Of a stretch of DNA of 39,904 nucleotides, positions 1 through 7,678 are shown in pieces. The notes under the pieces were generated by a model. That model saw nothing but the letters and a program-made list of their open reading frames with translations, was not told the DNA's origin and did no database searches. This DNA is from Pseudomonas sp. BN417. GTDB taxonomy: Bacteria; Pseudomonadota; Gammaproteobacteria; Pseudomonadales; Pseudomonadaceae. The stretch covers positions 1 to 39,904 of the forward strand of contig NZ_SSOJ01000116.1 of NCBI RefSeq assembly GCF_029871205.1, written 5' to 3'. Every line of letters starts with the position of its first letter. Positions within the stretch are counted from its first letter, which is position 1. Position numbers and translations under genes: made by a program.

Positions 1-1748
1 CTGAGGAAGTAGGTGGTGCTCATCGGACTGAAGTCCAGCTCGCTGAGGTGACAGAGCTTGAGCGCGGCCGGGACATCCGGTTCATCCATGAAGCCGAAAT
101 GCAGCAGCACCCGGAAGAAGCCCTCGCCGTAGGCCTCCACGTCGAAACGCCGTTCCAGCGGCACGCGCGGCGTGTCTTCGCTGACCACGGTCAGCAGCAC
201 CACCCGTTCATGCAGCACCTGGTTGTGCAGCATGTTGTGCAGCAGCGCATGGGGCACGGCGTCCGGCCGGGCGGTGAGGAACACCGCGCTGCCCTGCACG
301 CGGTGCGGTGGCTGCGCGCGGATGCTGCCGATGAACAGAGGGAGCGGCAGCGTCGTTTCGTCGAGGCGCTCGACCACGATCAGCTTGCCGCGCTTCCAGG
401 TGGTCATCAGCACGAACAGGGCAATCCCCGCCAGCACCGGGAAGGCACCGCCCTGGAAGATCTTCGGCACGGTGGCGGCGAAGAACAGGCTGTCGACGAA
501 GAGGAAGCCCAGCAGCACCGGGATGGCCAGCCAGCGTGGCGTCTTCCACAGCAGCAGCATCACCGCCGACACCAGCAGGGTGGTGATCAGCATGGTGCCG
601 GTTACCGCCACGCCGTAGGCCGCGGCCAAGGCGCCGGAGGACTCGAAGCCCAGTACCAGCAGCACCACGCCCACCATCAGCGCCCAGTTCACGGTGCCGA
701 TATAGATCTGCCCTTGCTCCTCATGGGAAGTGTGCTGGACGAACATGCGCGGGATGTAGCCGAGCTGCATGGCCTGGTGGGTCAGGGAAAAGGCGCCGGA
801 AATCACCGCCTGGGAGGCAATCACCGTGGCCAGGGTAGCCAGTGCCACCATGGGCAGCAGGGCCCAGTCCGGCGCCAGCAGGTAGAAGGGGTTCCGCGCC
901 GCTTCCGGGTTGCCGAGGATGGTGGCGCCCTGGCCGAAGTAGTTCAGCACCAGACCCGGCAGGACCAGGAAGAACCAGGCCCTGGCGATGGGCTTGCGGC
1001 CGAAGTGGCCCATGTCCGCGTAGAGTGCCTCGGCGCCGGTCAACGCCAGCACCACCGCGCCAAGGATGGCCACGCCAATGCCCGGGTGGGCGATGAAGAA
1101 CTGGACGCACCAGTAGGGATTGAGAGCGCTCAGCACGTCGGGCTGCTGAAGGATGCCATAGACCCCGAGGGCACCGAGCACGCTGAACCAGATCACCATC
1201 ACGGGTCCGAAGAGGATGCCGATCCGCGCGGTGCCGTGCTTCTGGATCAGGAACAGCCCCACCAGCAGGATCAGCGACAGCGGCACCACCCAGTGCTCAA
1301 TGCCGTCGAAGGCGATGCCCAGGCCCTCGACGGCCGAGAGCACCGAGATCGCCGGGGTGATCATGCTGTCGCCGTAGAACAGCGCGGCGCCGAACAGCCC
1401 CAGCAGCACCAGGACCATCTGCAGCCGTGGGAACGGCCTGGAAGCACGCTGTGCCAGGGCGGTCAGCGCCATCACGCCGCCCTCGCCATCGTTGTCGGCA
1501 CGCAGGATGAACAGCACGTACTTGATCGAGACGACCCAGATCAGCGACCAGAAGATCAGCGAAAGGGCGCCCAGCACCCCGTCATGATTGGGTAGCACGC
1601 CGTAGTGCGGGGCGAAGACTTCCTTCAGGGTGTACAGCGGGCTGGTGCCGATATCGCCGTAGACCACCCCTGCGGCGGCCACCAGCAGACCGAGTCCGGA
1701 TGCCTTGGCGGAAGAATTTTCGGCTGAAGGTGTAGTTGTCTCGAGCAT
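1..1748 (-). CDS. kup: Low-affinity K+ uptake protein Kup, partial (C-terminus beyond window)
   Basis: This is an integral inner-membrane K+/H+ symporter of the KUP/HAK/KT family. Reading the minus strand from the ATG at 1748 gives an open frame of about 582 codons that leaves the left edge of the window without a stop. The N-terminus carries the family signature [15 protein letters not shown] (about residues 27-41), followed by many hydrophobic segments, the stretch [14 protein letters not shown], and a soluble C-terminal part including [16 protein letters not shown]. coli Kup has 622 residues, so roughly the last 40-50 are missing. An AGGAG ribosome-binding site lies 4-9 bases upstream of the ATG (plus-strand 1752-1757). 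The gene follows the GNAT-C39 gene on the same strand after 134 bases. The family assignment is firm; the transport mode rests on the family, not on this sequence. Confidence 0.95.
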   Translation of the reverse strand, partial: MLETTTPSAENSSAKASGLGLLVAAAGVVYGDIGTSPLYTLKEVFAPHYGVLPNHDGVLGALSLIFWSLIWVVSIKYVLFILRADNDGEGGVMALTALAQRASRPFPRLQMVLVLLGLFGAALFYGDSMITPAISVLSAVEGLGIAFDGIEHWVVPLSLILLVGLFLIQKHGTARIGILFGPVMVIWFSVLGALGVYGILQQPDVLSALNPYWCVQFFIAHPGIGVAILGAVVLALTGAEALYADMGHFGRKPIARAWFFLVLPGLVLNYFGQGATILGNPEAARNPFYLLAPDWALLPMVALATLATVIASQAVISGAFSLTHQAMQLGYIPRMFVQHTSHEEQGQIYIGTVNWALMVGVVLLVLGFESSGALAAAYGVAVTGTMLITTLLVSAVMLLLWKTPRWLAIPVLLGFLFVDSLFFAATVPKIFQGGAFPVLAGIALFVLMTTWKRGKLIVVERLDETTLPLPLFIGSIRAQPPHRVQGSAVFLTARPDAVPHALLHNMLHNQVLHERVVLLTVVSEDTPRVPLERRFDVEAYGEGFFRVLLHFGFMDEPDVPAALKLCHLSELDFSPMSTTYFL

Positions 1749-1882
1749 GCGCTGCTCCTGGGCAATCAATTGGAGCGGATGCTGCTCTTCTGTCGGCGAC
1801 AAAACAATGGCTCGCCAGACGTGACAACTTGAAAGGGCTCCCAGAGCGCTACTCGACTCACGCCCGAAAGGCTCCCTTCCGA

Positions 1883-3004
1883 TTACCTGTCGCTCGAATG
1901 GCTGACCTGGTCCTTGGCATAGAGAACTACCGAGGCGCGCAGCTTGCTGCCGCCGAACAGGCTCATTCGCTGGAACTCCCCGTGGCTCACCGGCAGGTGC
2001 TGGCAGTCGAGGGCCTGGCGATGCCTGCTGTGGTCGATATCCGGGTCGTGCAGGTAGACGAAGTCCTGGTCGCAACCGGTCACCAGTACCCAGTGTGGTG
2101 CCTTGGTACGGGTCAGGCGGTAGTTGCTGATCAGCACCAGGGGCTGGCCACCTTCGGCCAGCAGGCGCGGCAGGTCGAACGGGCCGGTGCGTACCTGCTG
2201 CACATCGCTGTGCCGGAGTTCATTGCAGAACTCTTCATGGACCAGGCGCATCACTTCCTTCTTGTTCTCGTTGCGTACGCCGTTGAGGAACAGCGGCCCG
2301 TCAGCGCTGACCTGCAAGCGCACGCGAAAGCCCCGCCGCCAGGCCGCCAGGGCGAGTCCCTGCGGGCTGCAGCCGCCGTGCCCGGAGGTCATGAACACGG
2401 TGGTGGCTTCCCGCCAGAGCTGCACCTCTTCGCGTCTGGCCAGTGGGCGTCCGGGCTGGAGGGCGGCCATGGCCATCAGCAGGCAGGCCGGGCCACAGGT
2501 GAAGTCGGTGGTCTGCTGGTAATAGGGCACCTGGCGCGACTCGCCGGCCGGCCGCTGGATGATGCGCTTTTCATAGCGCAGCGCGTCTGCGTGGTCTTCG
2601 TAGTAGTCGTTGATCTGGGCGAAGCGCCGATAGCCAACCCGTTCGTAGAGTCCGATGGCCGCCGGGTTGTCCGGGCGGACCTCGAGGCGCAGATAGGCGC
2701 AGTCGTGCTCCCGGGCGCTCTGCTCCGCCTCCGCCAGCAGGCGTTTGCCCAGCCCCTGGCTGCGGGCGTCGGGCGAAATGGCGATGGAGTAGAGCCGGGC
2801 CAGGGAGGTGCCGCGATGGAACAGGAGCAGGGCGTACCCCATCAGCCGGCCTTGGCTCTGGGCAACGATCAGGCTGGCGTGGGCGCGGCTGATCATCCAC
2901 TGGAAGCTGCGGGGCGATAGCCGGTCGTGTTCGAAACACTGGTTCTCCAGACCCAGCAGCGACGGGAGGTCTTCGGGCGTGGCATTGCGAAATATAAAGT
3001 CCAT
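1883..3004 (-). CDS. GNAT acetyltransferase fused to a C39-like cysteine peptidase
   Basis: A 373-residue two-domain protein. Residues 1-150 form a RimI-like GNAT domain with the acetyl-CoA loop R81-S-Q-G-L-G86 and a C-terminal ERVGYRR segment. Residues 155-373 form a papain-like C39 domain with the Cys motif DFTCGPAC (Cys170), His304 in APHWV and Asp320 in HDPD, so a complete catalytic triad is visible. There is no signal peptide or ABC-transporter domain, so unlike bacteriocin-exporting C39 proteins it should act in the cytosol. It is transcribed divergently from the RimK-like ligase gene across 94 bases. Families of this type have been predicted by others to work with RLAN/ATP-grasp ligases on a peptide product. 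Domain calls are secure; substrate and pathway are unknown. Confidence 0.9.
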   Translation of the reverse strand: MDFIFRNATPEDLPSLLGLENQCFEHDRLSPRSFQWMISRAHASLIVAQSQGRLMGYALLLFHRGTSLARLYSIAISPDARSQGLGKRLLAEAEQSAREHDCAYLRLEVRPDNPAAIGLYERVGYRRFAQINDYYEDHADALRYEKRIIQRPAGESRQVPYYQQTTDFTCGPACLLMAMAALQPGRPLARREEVQLWREATTVFMTSGHGGCSPQGLALAAWRRGFRVRLQVSADGPLFLNGVRNENKKEVMRLVHEEFCNELRHSDVQQVRTGPFDLPRLLAEGGQPLVLISNYRLTRTKAPHWVLVTGCDQDFVYLHDPDIDHSRHRQALDCQHLPVSHGEFQRMSLFGGSKLRASVVLYAKDQVSHSSDR

Positions 3005-3098
3005 GGGAGTCGCCGTAAAACTTTCGTAATGGAACGAGACTTTTCAGAAAGTCCGTGCTTAATAGTTAGGCACTTGTTCTTCAACGGGTCACAGAGAG
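3005..3098. promoter_or_regulatory. Divergent promoter region, GNAT-C39 / RimK-like
   Basis: These 94 bases separate two divergent genes and are clearly more AT-rich than the flanks, so both promoters must lie here or just inside the genes. A purine-rich AGAGAG precedes the ATG at 3099. I could not assign confident -35/-10 boxes or an operator. Confidence 0.5.
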
Positions 3099-4685
3099 AT
3101 GGCATCGGCACAAGTTGATTTGCGCGGAGTATTGGATAAAAGTTCGGCTTCGGCAATAGACGGTAAAACATATCTTGCGAGTGATGGCAAGAGTTCAAGT
3201 CAGTTGGTGATTATTGTCGAGCGCAAGGAGGACTGGGCGAAGTATTTTCCGAGCGAAGATGTGCTGACCGCCCAGGAATACCTTGAGCAGCCGCGCGAGA
3301 ACGAATCCGGCAAGCGCGTCCAGGTCATCAATCTGTGCCGAAATTACAAGTACCTGGGGCATGGCTACTATTGTTCGCTGCTGGCTGAAGCCCGTGGCCA
3401 CAAGGTGATTCCGTCGGTCAGGACCATCAGCGAACTTACCCGGAAGTCGCTCTATGGCCTGGCGCTGGATGATCTTGAAAAGACACTTGAAAAGGCGCTG
3501 AACAATCATCCATATGCAAGTACCGAAGGTTTCACGTTAAGCCTTTACTTTGGTCGGACGGATATGGAGCCCTTGCAGGATATTGCCCGTCAGTTGTTCG
3601 AGGCATTTCCCTGTCCGATATTGCTGGTCGAATTCCGCAAGGCCGATGGTTGGCAGATTGCCGGAATAAAGTCCGGCGCCCTGCACAAGTTGCGTGAGGA
3701 TCAGGAAGATCAGTTCGCCAACGCACTGGACGGCTTCAGCCGCAAGATCTGGCGCGTACCGCGATCGAGACGCCTGGCGCGTTATGACCTGGCCGTCCTG
3801 CACGACCCTGACGAATCGTTGCCGCCGTCGAATGCCAGGGCCCTGGAGAGTTTCATCCGCGTTGGCCGGAGCATGGGCATCGATGTCGAACTGATCGAGA
3901 AGAAGGACTACTCGCGACTGGCCGAATACGACGCGCTGCTGATTCGCGAGACCACCAGTGTGGACAACCACACCTACCGCTTCGCCAAGAAGGCCGAAAG
4001 CGAAGGGCTGGTGGTGATGGATGACCCGACTTCCATCCTGCGCTGTACCAACTAGGTCTACCTGACCGATCTATTGCGCAGCAACAAACTGGCGATGCCG
4101 GCCAGCGAGATTCTCTACAAGGAAAACCCGCTGGAGCTGGAGCAGGTGGGCGAGCGGCTGGGCTTTCCGTTGGTGCTGAAAATCCCCGACGGCTGCTTCT
4201 CCCGCGGCGTCATCAAGGTGGAGAACCAGGAGCAACTGCTGAAGGCGACGGCGCAGCTGTTCGAGCACTCGGTGCTGTTGCTGGCCCAGGAGTTCCTCTA
4301 CACCGACTACGACTGGCGCATCGGCATCCTCAACCGCAAGCCGATCTTCGCCTGCCAGTACTTCATGTCGAAGGGGCACTGGCAGATCTTCAACCACAAG
4401 GCCAAAGGTGCCGAGGTCATCGGCGAGTGCCGGACCCTGGCGGTGCACGAGGCGCCCCGCGCGGTGGTGGAACTGGCGGTGAAGACCGCCAACCTGATCG
4501 GCGATGGCCTGTATGGCGTAGATCTCAAGCAGGCGGGCGACAGGGTGGTGGTGATCGAAGTGAACGACAACCCCAACCTCGATGCCGGGATCGAGGACGC
4601 CTACCTGGAGGACGACCTCTACACCCTGGTGCTGGAGGAGTTCGTCCGCCGGCTGGAACTGAAGCGCCGGGGACAGACCTGGTAG
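3099..4685 (+). pseudogene. RLAN-domain RimK-like ATP-grasp ligase, interrupted by an in-frame TAG
   Basis: Read through, this is a 528-residue protein. An N-terminal RLAN-type alpha/beta domain (about residues 35-195, including VERKEDWAKYFPSEDV) is followed by a RimK-like ATP-grasp module (about 210-528). That module has a glycine-rich loop (KIPDGCFSRGVIKVE) and the metal-binding EVNDNPNLDAGIED. Codon 319 (4053-4055) is TAG, and the same frame continues to a TGG-TAG end at 4685. Homologues, as I recall them, have Lys here (RCTN-K-V), so a single AAG to TAG change is the likely cause. The stop lies before the ATP-binding core, so the 318-residue product should be inactive. The downstream part has no ribosome-binding site. 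A sequencing error or amber suppression could also explain it. The family would ligate amino acids to a carboxylate using ATP. Confidence 0.85.
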
Positions 4686-4715
4686 AGAACATCGGTCCGG
4701 ATCGGGGGAGTCCCA

Positions 4716-5726
4716 ATGATCAAAAGCTTCCAGCTCGCCCAGGGGGCGTTGCATCCCAGCGAAGACCAGGACAGCCAGATGCTGCTCTTCGTCAACCCTG
4801 ACACCGCTGAGCGCGACCTGCTGCAAAGCAGGTTCCGCCTTGACGAGCACGCCCTGGCCTCGGCGCTGGACCCCGACGAGGTCTCACGCATCGAGTTCCA
4901 TCCGGACAGCCTGTTCCTGATCTGGAAACGCCCGGAAAACTACTCCGGGGGCGACAGTTTTTCCTTCGAGGTGTCGTCCTTCGGCCTGTTGCTCAGCACC
5001 GAGCGCCTGGTGGTGATCGCCCCGGACGACTCGCAGATGCGCGGACTGGGGGCCCGTCACGACCTGCACACGCCGCTGGATGTGCTACTGGACATGCTGC
5101 TGCACAACATCCACCACTACCTGGGCCACCTCAAGGTGATCAAGATGGTCGCCCGCGAGCTGCAGCAGCGCTTCAACAGTTCGATGCAGAACCACCATCT
5201 GGTGCAGATGTTCAACCTCAGCGAGAGCCTGATCTATTACATCAATGCCATCCACAGCAACGGCACCGTGCTCTCGCGCCTGCGCAACCATGCCGAGAAG
5301 CACCACTTCGACGCCGAGGTCCTGGGGCTGATCGACGACCTGATCATCGAAAACACCCAGTGCTACAAACAGGCGGAGATCTACTCCACGGTGTTCGCCG
5401 GGCTGATGGATGCCCGCGGCAACCTGGCCAACAACACCATGAACGAGATGTTGCGCAAGCTGACCCTGATCAACGTGGTGTTCCTGCCCCTGAACCTGAT
5501 TGCCAGCATCGGCGGCATGTCCGAGTTCAGCATGATGACCGCCGGCGTGCCCTGGTGGCTGGCCTATCCGGCCCTGGTGCTGGCGATGCTGCTGCTGGGC
5601 GGGGTGATGGTGTTGTTCCTCCAACGCATGGCCCGGGACTTCCGCGGTGCTCGCCAGGGGGCAGCGGGGGAGGGTGGTCGGCAGGGACGCTCGCGCGGGA
5701 GTTTCTTCACCAGGGTCTTCTCGTGA
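4716..5726 (+). CDS. CorA-family divalent cation transporter
   Basis: A 336-residue protein with the CorA/ZntB plan: a long soluble alpha/beta and helical N-terminal part (1-245) with a histidine-rich stretch (HNIHHYLGHLK), then two C-terminal membrane helices (about 249-266 and 280-302). The pore signature between the helices reads G267-M268-S269, where classical CorA has GMN. The family forms pentameric inner-membrane channels for Mg2+, Co2+ or, in ZntB, Zn2+. The altered signature leaves the ion unassigned. It starts 30 bases after the RimK-like gene on the same strand; a GGGGGA-type ribosome-binding site precedes ATG 4716. The C-terminal tail after residue 305 is Gly/Arg-rich. The family is certain, the substrate is not. 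Confidence 0.88.
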   Translation: MIKSFQLAQGALHPSEDQDSQMLLFVNPDTAERDLLQSRFRLDEHALASALDPDEVSRIEFHPDSLFLIWKRPENYSGGDSFSFEVSSFGLLLSTERLVVIAPDDSQMRGLGARHDLHTPLDVLLDMLLHNIHHYLGHLKVIKMVARELQQRFNSSMQNHHLVQMFNLSESLIYYINAIHSNGTVLSRLRNHAEKHHFDAEVLGLIDDLIIENTQCYKQAEIYSTVFAGLMDARGNLANNTMNEMLRKLTLINVVFLPLNLIASIGGMSEFSMMTAGVPWWLAYPALVLAMLLLGGVMVLFLQRMARDFRGARQGAAGEGGRQGRSRGSFFTRVFS

Positions 5727-5838
5727 GGCCTCGGTTATCGGGATGCGCGGCTTCCGGTCGCGCGGTAGAGGGTTCTACCAGGCCTCGCCTGGATCATTCG
5801 GCGCGGGACGTTCAGCCGATGCTCGACTGGAGAGTGTG

Positions 5839-5943
5839 ATGAACAGCACTGATGCTGGTTTGCTCGTGGTTTCCCTGATTCTTCTCTTTGCGGTGGTGAG
5901 CTTCTATCTGGACTTCGTGAAAAAGAAGGACAAGTCCAACTGA
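5839..5943 (+). CDS. Small single-span membrane protein (34 aa), function unknown
   Basis: The ATG at 5839 is preceded by a good GGAGAG ribosome-binding site and opens 34 codons. The product has a short polar N-terminus, one hydrophobic helix (about residues 8-26) and a strongly basic tail (KKKDK), so by the positive-inside rule the C-terminus should be cytoplasmic. Size and shape are typical of small membrane proteins that accompany transporters. It sits between the CorA gene and the kdp remnant. I do not recognise a family. It could belong to the kdp-type neighbourhood that follows or be independent. Confidence 0.6.
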   Translation: MNSTDAGLLVVSLILLFAVVSFYLDFVKKKDKSN

Positions 5944-6133
5944 GGCACGGCTGCGCAGGCTGTAGCCGTGGGTCGGTGCCGAGCGCAAAAGCTCGACATT
6001 CTCAGTGCCGGTGAGCGTACGGCTAGCGCTAGCCCTCACCTCCTTTGCAAGATCTTGATATCGGCACCGGCAAGCTTTTCAGCATTTTGATAAGCGCCTT
6101 CCTAGGATGGTAAGCGTCAAAGGAGGGCTGGTG
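5944..6133 (+). other. Structured intergenic leader before the kdp remnant
   Basis: No coding region was seen. A 7-bp hairpin (CACGGCT 5946-5952 with AGCCGTG 5964-5970) lies just after the small gene and could end its transcript, although no T-run follows. A perfect 14-bp palindrome GGCTAGCGCTAGCC lies at 6021-6034, flanked by GTGAG (6011-6015) and CTCAC (6035-6039). An AT-richer stretch at 6070-6110 may hold the promoter of the following small operon, and AGGAGG at 6121-6126 is the ribosome-binding site for the next gene. Confidence 0.4.
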
Positions 6134-6229
6134 ATGGACGTCGCGTTCTTCATTCTGGCTGTCGTGTGCGGTGCCGCGATCATCGGCCTGGCGGTTGGCT
6201 GTTCTGCCCTGAAGCGGAGGCGTCCATGA
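6134..6229 (+). CDS. Small membrane protein upstream of a KdpF-like gene (31 aa)
   Basis: The ATG at 6134 follows a perfect AGGAGG (6121-6126); a GTG three bases earlier is an alternative. The 31-residue product is one membrane helix (about residues 4-22) ending in a basic KRRR tail. Its TGA (6227-6229) overlaps the ATG of the KdpF-like gene (6226). Short single-helix proteins of this form, with hydrophobic FF near the start and GC before the basic end, occur upstream of kdpF in many bacterial kdp operons, so I take it as part of the decayed second kdp operon. Function unknown. Confidence 0.65.
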   Translation: MDVAFFILAVVCGAAIIGLAVGCSALKRRRP

Positions 6230-6318
6230 CCAGCCTCTATCTCTTCGGCGCCATCGTGGCGCTGCTCCTGCTGGTGTATCTGATTGCCGCACTCCTGTTC
6301 CCGGTGGACTTCCTATGA
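6226..6318 (+). CDS. kdpF: KdpF-like small subunit of a second, decayed Kdp system
   Basis: A 30-residue single-helix protein beginning MTSLYLFGAIVALLLL and ending with a short acidic/hydrophobic tail (PVDFL), the pattern of KdpF, which stabilises the KdpABC potassium ATPase. Its start overlaps the preceding gene and its TGA overlaps the ATG of the KdpA-KdpE chimera (ATGA at 6315-6318). This is normal kdpF-kdpA coupling. It differs clearly from the intact KdpF at 10556, so the two are distinct kdp lineages, not a recent duplication. With kdpA, kdpB and kdpC lost here it has no cognate complex, unless it serves the intact operon. Confidence 0.72.
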   Translation: MTSLYLFGAIVALLLLVYLIAALLFPVDFL

Positions 6319-7016
6319 GCCTCCAGGCCTGGACACTGCTCGGCGTTTTTCTTGGTGTGTTGGTGCTGCTGGCGTGGCCGTTCGCCCTCTACCTCTCCGA
6401 TGTGATGGATGGGCGCTTCAAGGTGCTCACGCGCCTGGAGACGCCGCTGTATCGTCTTTCCGGTACCCGCAACCCCGACCTCATCGTGCTGGAACTGGGA
6501 CTGCCCGATGGTGACGGTGTCGACCTGATCCGCGAACTGCGCAACTGGTCCGAGGTGTCCATCATCGTGCTGTCCGCCCGTGGTTCCGAGTCGGCCAAGA
6601 TAACCGCACTGGACACCAGAGCCGACGATTACCTGGTCAAACCCTTCGCTACGGGCGAGCTGCTCGCCCGGGTACGCAGCCAGTTGCGCCGCCGCGCGCA
6701 CGCCGATAACGGCAGCTCGGTGGTGGAGTTCGGCGAGGTGAAGATCGATCTGGTCCGTCGCGTGGTGGAGCGCAAGGGCGAGGAACTGCACCTTACGCGG
6801 CTGGAGTACCAGTTGCTGGTCCATATGTGCACCCACCCCGATCGCGTATTGACTCACCAGCAATTGCTCAAGGCGGTCTGGGGGCCTGGCCACGCGGCCG
6901 ACACCCACTATCTGCGGGTGTTCATGGCAGGGCTGCGCAAGAAGGTCGAGGATGACCCGACGCGCCCTCGTCATTTGCTTACTGAAATAGGTGTGGGGTA
7001 CCGCTTCGTACCCTAA
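6315..7016 (+). CDS. In-frame chimera: KdpA N-terminus fused to KdpE C-terminal part
   Basis: A 233-residue frame with two origins. Residues 1-50 match the KdpA N-terminus: a membrane helix at about 5-27, then VMDGRFKVL and the ETPLYRLSG segment that in KdpA precedes the next domain. From about residue 53 (NPDLIVL) to the end it is KdpE, starting just before the phosphorylation site. It includes GLPDGDG, the receiver Lys motif DDYLVKPF, and a complete OmpR-type winged helix (about 135-233, HYLRVF to GVGYRFVP). The first ~48 residues of KdpE, including the acidic pair, are missing and the phosphoacceptor Asp is Glu60. Compared with an intact operon, the 3' part of kdpA, kdpB, kdpC, kdpD and the 5' end of kdpE have been removed. 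It may be a deletion scar that is still open by chance, or a membrane-anchored DNA-binding protein. Confidence 0.85.
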   Translation: MSLQAWTLLGVFLGVLVLLAWPFALYLSDVMDGRFKVLTRLETPLYRLSGTRNPDLIVLELGLPDGDGVDLIRELRNWSEVSIIVLSARGSESAKITALDTRADDYLVKPFATGELLARVRSQLRRRAHADNGSSVVEFGEVKIDLVRRVVERKGEELHLTRLEYQLLVHMCTHPDRVLTHQQLLKAVWGPGHAADTHYLRVFMAGLRKKVEDDPTRPRHLLTEIGVGYRFVP

Positions 7017-7043
7017 AACATAGCGTTCAAGGGTGGGAGTGTT

Positions 7044-7175
7044 GTGGAAGGCACGTTCGTGAAGGTAAGTCTGATAGGGGCGCTTAGCGAATTTCCCGGC
7101 GAGGCTTCGGTGCTGCTGGTTTTGACCATCGCTGCCCTGTGGGCCGCTCGCAAGCTCTTCTTGGCACAAGGCTAA
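7044..7175 (+). CDS. Possible small membrane protein (43 aa)
   Basis: A GTG start at 7044 behind GGGAG (7035-7039) opens 43 codons ending in TAA at 7173-7175. The product has a probable membrane helix at about residues 21-37 and a basic RK before the end. It starts 28 bases after the chimera and its end overlaps the converging GDCCVxC gene by 4 bases. I recognise no family. It may be the last gene of the old kdp-side operon or chance coding at the edge of the mer module. Confidence 0.4.
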   Translation: MEGTFVKVSLIGALSEFPGEASVLLVLTIAALWAARKLFLAQG

Positions 7176-7384
7176 TTGCAGCACCCACGCTGCTGTTGGA
7201 CTGGCGGGCACTTCACCGATCCGAACGAGCAGAACACGCAGCAATCACCTGGATTAGGACGCAATAGCGCCTTGCAACTGGTGCACTCATAGTAGTACTG
7301 GCAGGATTTCGTGGGCATGGTTTCCTGCTTAGAGAAACCGCAATGCGGGCAGGACAGCACTGACTCAAGAATGATGGAATTCAT
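7172..7384 (-). CDS. GDCCVxC-type cysteine-rich small protein
   Basis: A 70-residue protein with nine cysteines. A CPHCGF and CTSC pair resembles a zinc ribbon, followed by the diagnostic GDCCVFCSFGSVKCPP and a CC near the C-terminus. This is the small GDCCVxC family found beside mer-type metal genes, and I recall that some members carry selenocysteine in the motif. Here all positions are Cys and no in-frame TGA is used. It is the last gene of the merT-merP run, starting 7 bases after the merP stop. A metal- or thiol-handling role is inferred from context; no reaction is known to me. Confidence 0.8.
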   Translation of the reverse strand: MNSIILESVLSCPHCGFSKQETMPTKSCQYYYECTSCKALLRPNPGDCCVFCSFGSVKCPPVQQQRGCCN

Positions 7385-7391
7385 TGCCGCC

Positions 7392-7667
7392 TCATTTCTT
7401 TACGGTGGATGGGTAACCGGCGGCTGTGGTCGCCTTGGTCAGGGTATCCGGTTGTGCCATGTCAGGGTCATAAGTGACGGTGGCCGTTTTCGTTTCGAAG
7501 TCGACTTCGACAACACTCACGCCAGACACCTGTTCCAGCGACTTTTTGACCGTGATCGGACATAACCCGCAGGTCATGTTTCGCACATCGAGCGTGACGG
7601 TTTTCGGTTCAGCAGCCATTGCCACAAGGGCCAGCACGGCGAGCACGGCAGTCAGCAGTTTGCGCAT
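7392..7667 (-). CDS. merP: Periplasmic Hg(II)-binding protein MerP
   Basis: A 91-residue protein with a signal peptide (residues 1-19, basic MRK then a hydrophobic core ending AMA-A) and one heavy-metal-associated domain carrying NMTCGLC (Cys33 and Cys36). This matches MerP in size and motif. MerP binds Hg(II) in the periplasm and hands it to MerT. The frame is open further upstream, but the ATG at 7667 is chosen because GGAAG lies just before it and the signal peptide begins there. It lies 11 bases after merT. Confidence 0.93.
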   Translation of the reverse strand: MRKLLTAVLAVLALVAMAAEPKTVTLDVRNMTCGLCPITVKKSLEQVSGVSVVEVDFETKTATVTYDPDMAQPDTLTKATTAAGYPSTVKK

Positions 7668-7678
7668 GAGACTTCCTT

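Noticed and set aside
48-1595. 515-codon plus-strand frame at the left edge
   Set aside because: It is the antisense of kup, whose frame carries clear family motifs; the product is low-complexity.
4074-4685. Second half of the RimK-like gene as its own gene
   Set aside because: The only early start is a TTG without a ribosome-binding site, and the fragment lacks the N-terminal part of the ATP-grasp fold; it is treated as part of the broken gene.
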